This document shows positions 1 through 9,372 of a stretch of DNA of 47,400 nucleotides, piece by piece. The notes under the pieces are model-generated. The model was not told the origin of the DNA. It searched no databases and saw only the letters and a program-made list of their open reading frames with translations. The stretch spans positions 863,393 to 910,792 of the forward strand of contig BFEA01000014.1 of assembly GCA_003427395.1 (NCBI GenBank), given 5' to 3'. Position 1 is the first letter of the stretch; every line of letters begins with the position of its first letter. Made by a program: the position numbers and the translations under genes. The stretch is from Chara braunii (taxonomy: Eukaryota > Streptophyta > Charophyceae > Charales > Characeae).

Positions 1-81
<81 letters not shown>
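1..81. repeat. (CA)n-(GA)n compound microsatellite
   Basis: Pure CA dinucleotides run to about base 38 and switch directly to GA dinucleotides up to base 81. The array is cut by the window edge. The same CA-then-GA arrangement returns near 15.7 kb, so the compound tract may belong to a dispersed repeat. Confidence 0.97.
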
Positions 82-83
<2 letters not shown>

Positions 84-310
84 GGATGCGGGAGTGGGAA
101 ATCCTTTCGAGAGTTCGCATCTTGTCTCGTCGTACATCTTGTTCCTGCATTTTCTGCCTCCTGTCTCGTCGTTCGGCTTGTACTGTCACTCGATCTATCA
201 ACCAACCTGGTTCAGCTCGCTACAAGGAAGGAGAAACCAGCAAGAACTGGGGGGAGGAAGAGACCAAGGAACAGAAGGCGGAAACATACGACGAAGAGAA
301 AGAAGGGAAA

Positions 311-502
311 GAAGGAAATCTCTCTCGCTCTCTCGTGCGCGCGAGGGGTGTGTGTGTGTGTGAGAGAAAGAAGGGAAAGAAGAAGGAAATCTCTCTCGCT
401 CTCTCTTGCGCGCGAGGGGTGTGTGTGTTGTGTGTGTGTGTGGAAGAGAAAGAAGGGAACGGAAAGGAGGATACATCTCTCGCTCGCTCTTGCGCGCAAG
501 GT

Positions 503-535
<33 letters not shown>
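311..535. repeat. Three diverged tandem units of ~71-81 bp ending in a (GT)n run
   Basis: Units begin near 311, 382 and 463. Each has a purine-rich lead, a CTCTCTCGCTC stretch, a TGCGCGCGAGG-like core and a GT run of variable length. The last unit opens into an uninterrupted (GT)n at about 505-534. The reading frames across this stretch reflect low complexity and are not genes. Confidence 0.85.
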
Positions 536-540
<5 letters not shown>

Positions 541-579
541 TTTTGTTTTCGTGTATGTATGTCTGTGTGTACGAGCGAG

Positions 580-581
580 CG

Positions 582-644
<63 letters not shown>

Positions 645-697
645 AGTCTCGATTTTCCCTTCCTTTCGTGGTTCATTGTCGTTAGCTTGCNCNNGNN

Positions 698-758
<61 letters not shown>

Positions 759-806
759 ACAGTCTTGATTTTCCCTTCCTTTCGTGGTTCATTGTCGTTA
801 GCTTGC
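580..806. repeat. Duplicated (GA)n block plus 47-bp single-copy segment, with unresolved bases
   Basis: A (GA)n run at about 585-643 is followed by a 47-bp segment (644-690, starting CAGTCTCGATTTTCCC). A second (GA)n (698-755) is followed by a nearly identical copy of that segment (760-806). Ambiguous bases at 691, 693, 694, 696 and 697 sit exactly at the junction. The duplication could be real or an assembly artefact of the microsatellite. Confidence 0.85.
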
Positions 807-819
807 TCATGCATGCCCT

Positions 820-1580
820 TTGCTGCTACCAGATTGTGGACGTGCAGGTTGAGAGCTGTGATGTTTTGTGAGGTGACGAGGATGGCAGCGTGTGAAAGCA
901 GCACTGTGGCACTGTTTTCTTACAAGCACTCTTGTCAATCCGGTTTATTGAACCCCTGCCTTGTATATTGGGTAGGGGGTTGACGAGAAGGCCTGTTCCC
1001 TGTTCGGATGACTCCGTGATCATCTGGGATAAATTCCATTGAAGCGCAGCTTCGATCCTTATGCTTCGTACATCTCTTTTTTTTTTTCTTTTTTTTTTTC
1101 GAGTCCTTCCGTCATCTCGTATTGTTTCCCCGAAGTCATTTCTTACGAAAACCCTTCTTTACCGTAGGCATTTTTTACGAGAACCCTTTTTAACCTAAAC
1201 CCTTTTTTATGCTCATCATCTTTCGTCCTCCCCCCCCTCCGTTGTCTGACCAGAATCCTTGCCTTGGCTGCACCCACCGCCTCCCCCCAGCCTGCACACC
1301 CCCTTTTATCTGTTCAAACCCCTTTCGTGGGTGATTTTGTCGAAGGTGCATTCGGGTGTTAGTCCGAAGGGGTTGGATTGCGATTATTACTATCATTATA
1401 CTATCTGTTATTATTATTGATATTATTAACTATTATATGATTACTATGATAGTATGATCATCGTTTAAAATTTAAAATTATTTATGTATTATTATTATGA
1501 TGATGATGATGAAGTGCTTGTGATTGTTGTGGTGGTAAACAGAGGCCATAGACTGTCCTTCGTGCATGCTTGTGGACATA
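820..1580. other. Intergenic stretch without a supported gene
   Basis: I see no recognisable coding signal. The stretch holds a T-rich tract (about 1077-1100), C-rich sequence near 1230-1300, and an AT-rich ATT/ATG trinucleotide-like zone from about 1385 to 1515. The short frames present have no recognisable domain. Confidence 0.6.
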
Positions 1581-1583
1581 AAA

Positions 1584-2000
1584 TTTCAATGCGCAACCGC
1601 ATAATGCACTGAGCTCAGAAGAAATGCGCTCATTGCCCTGCTACGCACGTTTCAGCCAGGAAGTGCACCTGGCACTCATCAGGGGCCTTCTCCCCGGATC
1701 CGCCTTACGGCATCCACCTACTTGTCCAGCCACTGAGCAATGAGGGCCGACGTCCTTGCCCTTAAATTAATACAGCTCGCCTACCTATGCCTAGAAATTT
1801 CCATGCTCAACCGCATGCACTGAGCTCAGAAGAAACGCGCTCATTGCCCTACGCACGTTTCAGCCAGGAAGCGCACCTGGCACTTGTCAGGGGCCTTCTA
1901 CCTGGATCCGCCTTACGACACCCACCTACTTGTCCAGCCCCTGAGCAATGAGGGCCGACGGCCTTGCCCTCAAATTAATACAGATCGCCTACCTATGCCT
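1584..2000 (+). repeat. Left arm: tandem pair of a ~210-bp repeat
   Basis: Two head-to-tail units (about 1584-1792 and 1793-2000) share TTTC.ATGC.CAACCGCAT, a GAGCTCAGAAGAAA motif, CGCACGTTTCAGCCAGGAAG and a final CCTACCTATGCCT. GAGCTC lies at 1611 and 1822, giving a period of 211. The same pair is present in inverted orientation at 3773-4149. The unit has no obvious coding capacity and I do not recognise it as a named family. Confidence 0.92.
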
Positions 2001-3772
2001 ATGCAGAAAAGCAGAACTGTCATAATGTTTTGCACATCTCCGCAACCACGTCCAGATTCAGAGTCTTTTTCCCATCCTCTTTGCTGGTGTGATCTGGTCC
2101 TAAAATACCAGATGGGGGTGTCAAGGGACAATTTGGGAAGGGTTTCTGGATTGGGTGTTGCCACGTAGGTAGGAATTGGGCGTCCTTCCCTCCTTTCTGT
2201 TCCCTTTCTCTCCTGGCCGTTATTGTCTTGATTTTCCCCTTTTTTCTGGTTTGTTTTTGTACAACTCTGTGTGCCCCCTTCCCTCCTCTGCTCTGGGCGC
2301 TATCTTTTTCTTTTTATTCTTGATAGGGAGAGGTAGTAGTGGGTTTCTTTCTACCGGGTCCAAGATGAGTCCCGTAAAGGGCAAAACTGGGAACTGCGCA
2401 TTGATCCGCCTGCATGGAGCTGGGCAACAGGCGAAGTAAGGTGCCCTCAAATTGCGACTGTTGGAGTACTCAGTGGCGAAAGGATACAGCCTGATATTGA
2501 AAAAGGGCAATAGAAGGTTGCCTGCAGACGTGGCGATCAGCGGATGGCAGGCAGTATTCTCTGAAGATCCATCGGATGCAAAGACGTCTTTCCAAGACCT
2601 GGGGGAGATGCTGTCTAACCTCCCAAATGGCAAACAAGTTTCGATCTTGTGGCAGATATCTTTAATGGTGACCCCCTCTGCGGTTTGGCTCACAAGCAGA
2701 GGGATGCAGGTTCAGCTTAAGTGCTCCCGATGCAGTTGGCCCTTCGAATCTACAAGGCATCTCTGGTGGGAATGCCCAGCTTCACGAAGAATCTGGAAGC
2801 GGCGGAGGTTCCATTGGCAACGTTTTGGTGATCCAATGGTGGACTGGGAGGAGAAATGGGTGTTGTTTGGCTTCCTCCCAGCTGGCAGATGCAGGCACCG
2901 TGGTTGGGCCTACATTGCTCAGGTAGTAAGACGACTCCTGTGCGAAATCATCTGGAAAGACAGAAACAGGGCGACATTTGAAAAAAGGCCCTTTTCTGAC
3001 GTAGAGATAAAAAAGGCTGTTAGACAGGGTCTGAGGTAAGCCATCAAAGTCGACTAAAGGAAGAGAGCAAAAGCAGGGAAAGGGAGTAGAAGACAATTGC
3101 AATGGTTTTTAGATACTTGGGCGAACAGACGTCAGTTGGCAGGCGTGCATAGGTCAAAGGGCCTGGTACTCTCTCCCTGGTTAATGGAGACAGTGGAGAG
3201 GGTGGAGGTACAGTCTGCTGCAGACTTGTAGGTTGGGGCTCGAGTCAGGACTGATTGCAACATGGGAGGGGAACCAGGGCACGCGGTTCCCCACAAGTTC
3301 GTTGGAACGCCGCAGGAGGCGACAAGTGCGTGGTGGGTGGCAGAGTGGCAATGGTTACAGGGAACACGAGTTCCAACCTGCCGGTGGTAGGTTGGTTGAG
3401 AGCTGTGGGTAGGCTCAGTTGTAGGTGTAGTGGTCGCAGTGCTCATCTTCGGGTGTTTTGTTGTGTATATCAAAGAGGACAGTAGGATATAGCCATGAAC
3501 AACTAAGATAAGGAATTACGTAGAGTATAGCCAGGGGTTACCGTTCGAATTGTATTAAGTAGAGGCAACATTAAGTGTCTTGGTGGAATCCTTGGACGCT
3601 TTGAGCCCTGTTCAAAGGGACAACGGACCAATAGTGGACAACAGTAGTACTTCGATTTGGAAAGGGAAAAAAGCTTCGAAGCATCAATGACGCGGGCGGA
3701 TTTCAAATTGTTGCGACAACACAATGCCGTAACTGACTACGGAGTAGGACGACAACGCTGCACGGAGAGTCT
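2001..3772. mobile_element. Internal segment of a foldback-like structure carrying a LINE 3' end
   Basis: This 1.77-kb segment is bracketed by inverted pairs of the ~210-bp repeat, and both inner junctions fall at the same motif (CCTATGCCT and its complement). It holds a truncated LINE frame near the middle. The rest (about 2001-2370 and 3230-3772) shows no recognisable coding. No transposase is visible. Alternatives are a nested insertion of repeats on both sides of a LINE, or a segmental inversion of a longer tandem array. Confidence 0.6.
2452..3039 (+). pseudogene. LINE (non-LTR retrotransposon) ORF2 C-terminal fragment with zf-RVT motif
   Basis: The frame is 195 codons with no good ATG at its start, so it is a fragment and not a complete gene. 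About residues 91-108 form a Cys-x2-Cys-x8-His-x4-Cys cluster (C91, C94, H103, C108) inside RHLWWECPASRRIW, the signature of the zinc-binding region found downstream of reverse transcriptase in plant LINEs. About 45 residues later comes IIWKDRNRATFE, which matches the usual W-K-x-R-N ending of these proteins. RT and endonuclease domains are absent, as expected of a 5'-truncated LINE. After the TAA at 3037 coding-like sequence fades by about 3230. In a functional LINE this region belongs to the RT polyprotein that copies its own RNA at the target site. Confidence 0.8.
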
Positions 3773-4149
3773 AGGCATAGGTGGGCGATCTGTATTAATT
3801 TGAGGGCAAGGCCGTCGGCCCTCATTGCTCAGTGGCTGGACAAGTACGTGGGTGCGGTAAGGCGGATCCGGGGAGAAGGCCCCTGATGAGTGCCAGGTGC
3901 ACTTCCTGGCTGAAATGTGCGTAGGGCAATGAGTGCATTTCTTCTGAGCTCAATGCATGCAGTTAAGCATGGAAATTTCTAGGCATAGGTAGGCGATCAG
4001 TATTAATTTGAGGGCAAGGCCGTCGGCCCTCATTGCTCAGTGGCTGGACAAGTAGGTGGGTGCGGTAAGGTGGATCCGGGTAGAAGGCCCCTGACGAGTG
4101 CCAGGTGCGCTTCCTGGCTGAAACGTGCGTAGGGCAATGAGCGCATTTC
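3773..4149 (-). repeat. Right arm: inverted tandem pair of the ~210-bp repeat
   Basis: Units begin at 3773 and 3981 (AGGCATAGGT), a period of 208, and run antiparallel to the 1584-2000 pair. The outer unit stops short: it ends at GCGCATTT (about 4148) while the left outer unit continues about 25-40 bp further. I saw no clear target-site duplication beyond the two outer ends. Confidence 0.92.
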
Positions 4150-4257
4150 ACTCTGTGTCTTTGGGACACAAACCCTTTTTGAGAATAATGGATGAGTGCC
4201 ATTATTATCGCTTCTAGCCTGTCAACAATGATTTTCTATCAGATCTTACGGCCTTAT

Positions 4258-4605
4258 TTAGGAATTGATACTAGCCCTCAATTCTTCACATCTTCCTTGC
4301 TTCCCTTCTTGTGTAATGGGACAATATAGATGGGTGAAGTTCATTATACGCTGCTGCCATGTACGGGGCCAGCAGCTCCACATGCTCCTTGAAAACCTCA
4401 AGCCTGCAGCCTTGTGTGGCGGGATCTCCTCAATAGCCCTTGCTACCTGGGGCACCATGATGCACTGTTCCGACTCCAATCTTTGCCCTTGTGTTCTTTG
4501 GAAGGCGCAATGCTTCCAGATCTCTTGTTCCATTTGCTCTTGCATTTGCTGCTCAGTCCACTTCTTCTCCTTGTACAACGTCTTGTCTTGCAGATCAAGA
4601 AACAT
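4258..4605 (-). pseudogene. Probable LINE reverse-transcriptase fragment
   Basis: A 115-codon minus-strand frame contains ARAIEEIPPHKAAG followed by a tryptophan-containing helix-like stretch. This resembles the start of the LINE RT domain (V..A...I...KA.G.DG). The aspartate-glycine expected after KAAG is missing, and no RT catalytic motif follows. The upstream half, rich in Glu, Gln and Lys, fits the linker before RT. I read it as a decayed LINE scrap oriented opposite to the zf-RVT fragment. Family assignment rests on one short motif. Confidence 0.45.
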
Positions 4606-4617
4606 ACTGCTGATCCA

Positions 4618-5522
4618 TGGATGTCCTTTCCTCCTCCTCCTCCTCCTCCTTCGTCGTCGTCTTTGTCGTCTTCTTTGTCTTTTCGTCTTTTGATTTTTCT
4701 GTCTTTTGATTTCTTCGTCTTCTTCATCTTCTTCATCTTCTTAGTATTCTTTGCCTTCTTGTACTTCTTTCTTTGTTTTCTTTTTTCTTCGCCTTCTTTT
4801 TTCTTCATCTTCTTTGTGTTCTTTCTTCTTTTTCGTGGTCGTTGTCTCTTCTTCTTCTTCTTCTTCTTTTTCTTCTTCGTCGTCGTCATTGTCATCATCA
4901 CCTTTGCCGTTGTCGTCCTGGATGTCCTTTCCTCCTACTACTTCTTCGTCGTCTTCTTTGTCTTTTCGTCTGTGATTTCTTCGTCTTCTTCGTCTTCTTT
5001 GTCTTCTTGGACTTGTTCTTTCTCCGCTGCCTTCTTTCTTTGCCTTCTTTTTTCTTCTTTTTTCTTCATCTTCTTCGTGTTCTTCTTTCTTCTTTTTCGT
5101 GGTTGTCGTCTCTTCTTCTTCTTCTTCTTCTTCGCCGTCGTCGTCGTCGTCATCACCACCTTTGCCGTCATCGTCCTTTTCGTCTTCGTCTTCATCCTCG
5201 TCTTCATCTTCGTCTTCGTGGTCATCCTCTTTTTCGTTGTTGTCATTCTGGTTGTAATCATCCTCTTCTTCTTCATCTCCTTCTTTGTTGTTGTCGTCGT
5301 CATCTTTGTCTTCTTCATTGTCTTTGTCATCTTTCTTTTTTCTTCTTTTTCTCCATTGTCATCCTCGTTGTCATCGTCATTTTCGTCTTCGTCTTCGTCT
5401 TCGTCGTTATCGTGTCTGTCATCTTCGTCTTCGTTTTCTTCTTCATCGTTGTTTTCTTCGTTGCCTTCTTCGTTGCCTTCTTCTTTTGTCTTATTGTCTT
5501 CGTCTTCTTCTTCAACCTGTTG
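4618..5522. repeat. 0.9-kb imperfect TTC/GTC/TCC trinucleotide tract
   Basis: The plus strand is almost wholly pyrimidine with scattered G, built of TTC, CTT, GTC, ATC and CCT triplets. Long frames on both strands arise from the triplet structure and the rarity of stop triplets; their products are Phe/Leu/Ser/Val-rich (plus) or Lys/Thr/Met/Arg-rich (minus). There are no domain-like blocks, so I do not call a gene. Internal blocks repeat (for example near 4790 and 5045), showing larger-scale duplication within the tract. Confidence 0.9.
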
Positions 5523-5701
5523 TAGGTTATGTTTTGGGTAGGTTAAGTGGTGAGGTAGTGGAAGGGGTAGAGTTTGATGGCCTCTTGTACTATTGATAGC
5601 CCTGGATGACTTAGTTCATGTGTGCATGCATTGCTTCATGTGTGCAAGCATTGCTTCTCCAACCTCTCCCTCGGTTTTTCTTTCCCGTATGATTCCTTTG
5701 C

Positions 5702-6560
5702 ATGAGCCATTCTCACGTCAAGACAAGTAGTGGTTGGGAGGTTCCTTCATACGGAGATAGAGGCTACCAGGAGTTCATACACGAGGGAGAGGAGATGACA
5801 AAAAGGAAAAAAGAGAAGGAGGAGGAGAAGAATGAAATAGGAGGAGATAAGGAAGAGAAGAAAAAGGAGGAGAGATCTCCAATGAAGGTGAACGAAGAGG
5901 CGGTGGAAGAAGGAAAAAAACGAGAAGAAGGCGGTGCGAGAAGGGGGCAATCGGGAGCAGGATGAGAAATCATGAGAGGAAGAAGAGAAGGCATAAAAGG
6001 CGGCTCAAATGAAGGGGAAGCTGGACGACCATCTTATGCGTGGTGCTTATGGGCTTGCACCGCTAGGAGGAGAAAAGGAGAAGATGACCAAGGATAGCAG
6101 GCAGGCTGGCGCGCTGATGAATGATCTAGAGTCAAAATTGTAGCAGGCTAAGAGAAGGAAGGAGGATTTGGGGTGGGGCGGCAACAAAACAGGATGGTGG
6201 AGGTCAAAGGTTTGCGCGAGAGCCTGAGGGCAATGCAACAAAAGAGATGGGGGGGAATGTCACCGTAGCCCTTGATGACACAGAAGTGATAGGTGTTATG
6301 TGCACAGACGTTTGCAAGCTGTTGGAGGAGCAACGAGGGGAGGCGAAGCAGCAGTTCGATGGGCTGAGAAAGGGAATTGCTAACACCCTTGTTGAGTTTT
6401 TTAATAGACTCCTTGGGGAAATGTGAGGGTGTGGAGAAGGAGGAGATGGAGGGAATGGGAAATGTGGAAATGAAGATGGTAATGACGACAGAGAGAATCA
6501 TGGGTAAAGAGACGAGAACTTGGGAACCCGCCTTGAGAACATATTAGGTAGAGGATAAAA
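5702..6560 (+). pseudogene. Purine-rich gag-like coding remnants
   Basis: A frame at 5702-5965 is very rich in Lys and Glu and would form a charged helix. About 6250-6428 another frame reads through roughly 58 codons, including GVMCTDVCKLLEEQRGEAK and ending in a stop after LLGEM. These fragments resemble the charged, coiled-coil N-termini of the gag proteins seen at 9.4 and 40.4 kb, and they lie upstream of a truncated gypsy copy. No zinc knuckle or conserved gag core is visible, so the assignment is contextual. Confidence 0.3.
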
Positions 6561-7009
6561 TTGTGGTTGTGCGTACGATGACGGAGGGAGATACATTGAC
6601 TTTGGTTGCGGTTGTAAGCATATGCACCCGGACATGGAAGTAATATTATAGCTTACACCTGCAACACCTACTTCGAGGACTTCATGAGGGCATTGAAGGA
6701 AGTTTCACAAATAGGAATGAAGCCCTTAAAGCACCAGTACACCACACATAGGCCCACGAGTGTCAGCATGAAACCCGCGCCACTTCGGAGGCCGACAATT
6801 TTTTCTCAATGGCACCACAGGCCGCGCGGCGACTCCGAGTTTTGCTTGTGGCGGCAAAAACTTTATGCAAGGCTGGGGCAGTGTACTAGCGGTTTAAAGT
6901 GCAGGACGCCATTTTGAACATTGACAAGTACAATTGGAAGAGTGTAGCTAACGTAAAGGATAAGGTAGACACTATGTACAGGTGCCGAACCACGGATGCC
7001 TTCAGAAAA

Positions 7010-7330
7010 GGTAGCGACATAAACCTATGAGAGAGAACTCCACGCTCTCAGGCAAGCGCTAGACCACTAGAAGCATTACTTGCTTGGGAGACACTTCAAA
7101 GTCTATTCAAACCACGAGACATTGAGGTGGCTGAAGACGCAGGCCAAGATGACACCTAAGCTTACTAGGTGGGCCACAAAGATCCACTAGTTTGATTTTG
7201 AGCTCAAGCCTGTTAAAGGAAAGTACAACATAGTTGCATACGCTCTAAGCAGGAGCCCGGATTACTTTGGAGCGATAGTACACCATTTGAATATAGGGAG
7301 AGACCTCAACAGAAGGTCAAAGAGGCGTAT
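7010..7330 (+). pseudogene. RNase H C-terminal fragment (gypsy copy 1)
   Basis: The frame reads YERELHALRQALDH, then a TAG at 7068, then KHYLLGRHFKVYSNHETLRW, a standard gypsy RNase H block that continues to the ELKPVKGKYN stretch. A second TAG lies at 7188. The paralogous copy has TGG and CAG at these two codons, so both stops arose by single transitions. Near 7310 one base fewer than in the other copy shifts the frame. RNase H would degrade the RNA strand of the RNA-DNA hybrid during reverse transcription. Confidence 0.85.
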
Positions 7331-8572
7331 GCGCAAGACCCTATTTATAGTGGCCTCCGCAAGAGATGTAAGGAGGCCCTGAAGTCTGAACCATATAACC
7401 ACACTATAGATGGGTTGTTATTTGAGAAGACTAACGTAGCTGACCAATTATGCGTTCCCAACAGTGAGGATATCCCTAGTCCGATCTTAGGGGAATACCA
7501 CGATGGAGAGGACACTTGGGTTGGCAAAAGTCGTTAGCCAATCTCATTACCGCGTTTACATGGTCTGCCATGAGGACTGACTGCATTGAGTACGTACGCA
7601 GTTGTAAGGCCTGCCAACGAAACAAGACCACTACGGGAGCCCCTCTAGGTCTTCTCGAACCCTTGCCTATTCCCACATGACACAAAGATTCTGCGTCCAT
7701 TGATTTCATGGACGCTGGGGTCAAGAGTAGGCATGGCAAGAGCCAATTCATGGTTATAATTGACAGGTTGAACAAACATGCAGTTTTCGTTCCTTTGTTG
7801 TCAGAGGCACGTACAAATTTAGTAATAGAGAAGTTCTTTGATCATTGGGTCAGTGAGCATGGTCTACCACTGACTATAGTTAGTGACAGAGATACAAGGT
7901 TCAATAGTTAGAACTGGCAGGAGCTGATGAGAGTCTACGATTGTAAGTTGCTAATATCATCCGGCCGTCACCCAGAGACTAACGGTCAGATTGAATAGAT
8001 GAACAAGATCCTGCAACAAGTTCTCATAATGTATATTAGACCCTATCAAGTCAACTGTGACATGATGCTCCCAAAGGTAGCTAGCGCATACAATAACAAC
8101 GTTCATCTAGCCACTTGCCGCACTCCCAATGAGCTGCACAAGTCCTTTAAACCACACAGACCATTTGAAGGGCTAAACCGGGATCAGATTCAGAGGCTAC
8201 CGCCCCGGAACTAGGGAGTTTGTGCTACAACATGAGAAAGAGATTGCTGAAGTGGTAGAGATGCTTAGGAAGGCCCAATATAGGATGATAGAACAAGCTA
8301 ATAGACATCGTTGCCCATCACAGTTCCAAGTAGGCAACTTAGTCTGGGTCAAGTCCAAAGAGTTCGCTCCTGAGGAGAATATCTTGCATAAACTGTTACG
8401 TGCGTATAGAGGACCATGGCCAGCCCTAGAAGTCAAGGGCGGAGAGGATGGACCATCCTACATTATAGAGATTCCAACACACCTCCACACCTACCTAGTT
8501 TTTCATGCGTCAAAGTTGTTGCCTTGTACTTCAGCAGTTCTCATTGAGGAGGTCCATGATCCCTCTGGATAA
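7331..8572 (+). pseudogene. Integrase (gypsy copy 1), broken
   Basis: The zinc-binding region survives in part, ending in a good Cys pair (SCKACQRNKT), but its histidine side is scrambled by frameshifts near 7500. The DDE core shows the first Asp in SIDFMD, the second in IVSDRDTRF, and the Glu just before a TAG at 7996. Other stops are TGA at 7678 and TAG at 7909. A frameshift near 8200 separates the core from a linker at 8222-8572 that contains LVWVKSKEF and RGPW, the region that links core and chromodomain in gypsy integrases. An active enzyme would insert the cDNA into chromatin; this one cannot. Confidence 0.85.
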
Positions 8573-8787
8573 GGACGAAAGGTACGACATTGATCGCATA
8601 GTAGGTGAGGATGTATTCAGAGCATGAGGTAGAGGTCGTCCACAGAAACAATACAAAGTCAGATTTTCTTATGAAGAACAAGAAGACGACCGCTGGTTTA
8701 CCAGAACAGAGCTTCTAGAGACTGCTCCCGATGTAATCCGTGCCTATGAAAGAGTTAAGAAAGGTAAAGATCTTGCTGTAGATTAAC
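8573..8787 (+). pseudogene. Chromodomain-like C-terminus (gypsy copy 1)
   Basis: The reading YDIDRIVGEDVF...KQYKVRF...DDRWFTRTEL has the spacing of a chromodomain: a first strand, a basic loop, Y-x-V-x-F in place of Y-L-V-x-W, and an aromatic plus acidic turn. A TGA at 8635 replaces the GGA found in the other copy. Chromodomains of chromovirus integrases steer insertion to histone-marked chromatin. The aromatic cage is only partly recognisable. Confidence 0.7.
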
Positions 8788-8842
8788 ATATTCTCGGAGA
8801 ACCTCAAATTTAGGCTAGCGGAAGTGAAACGGTTTTCACTTT

Positions 8843-9370
8843 TCGGCTCTGACAACCGACACGTCATGGAGGCCTAACCCTCCCAAGGACTGGCACAGAC
8901 CGACGGGCTGTTGAGTGTGGCATGGTTGGCCCAGAATCCGAGTTGTGGGTTGCATAACCGACTGTGTAAATCTTGAGAGGACTTGCTGATTGCGCCGTCC
9001 TGTCTGCAACATTAAAAAATTCATGAGGAATTATGAAGGATGTCCTTTAATGCCTCCTGATTATGAGTGAAGTCTTGTAGTGCCAGCCATGGCCATAGGT
9101 CCAAGCTAGAGATCCTAGTTGACAGGGTTATGAACCAGAGTGAAAGCTAGGTGGGTTGACCGCAGGTGCAGGGCATCTGGGTTGAGTATTGTAATGGGCA
9201 GTGGTGGCGAAAGCTTCCATCGACTGTGGTAACAAAGGGGAGGACTCTGTGGTCCTTAGAGTTAGTCTGTTAGTCAGTCAATCAACAGTGAGGAGTGGAA
9301 CCGTCACTTGGTTGTGCACCTTTCACCATGGTGACCCTGTGAAGCGGTACGAGCACCACCTCGTATAGTA
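8843..9370. other. Spacer between the two gypsy copies
   Basis: No convincing coding. The stretch sits where a 5' LTR and leader of the next element would be expected. I could not match it to the sequence after 14490, so an LTR pair is not supported. TGGTAACAAAGG near 9237 is a poor match to a tRNA-Met primer-binding site. Confidence 0.5.
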
Positions 9371-9372
9371 AG

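Larger units (their letters stand above)
7010..8842 (+). mobile_element. Ty3/gypsy copy 1: 5'-truncated, RNase H to chromodomain
   Basis: From GGTAGCGACAT at 7010 this segment is a close direct copy of 12743-14490. Order: C-terminal RNase H, integrase zinc-binding region, integrase core, linker and chromodomain-like tail. Homology to the second copy ends at the same kind of sequence on the 3' side (TTTTCAC.TTT, about 8840). Gag, protease and RT are missing and I see no LTR. Several stops and frameshifts make it non-functional. Confidence 0.9.

Noticed and set aside
348-983. Long overlapping frames on both strands at the left end
   Set aside because: They run through GA, GT and tandem repeats and ambiguous bases; the products are Arg-Glu, Ser-Leu or Val-Cys runs without domains.
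4414-5541. 375-codon plus-strand frame
   Set aside because: It is wholly composed of a pyrimidine trinucleotide tract; equal-sized frames exist in other phases and on the minus strand.
9237-9248. TGGTAACAAAGG as a tRNA-Met primer-binding site for gypsy copy 2
   Set aside because: Several mismatches to the usual site and no LTR end directly upstream.
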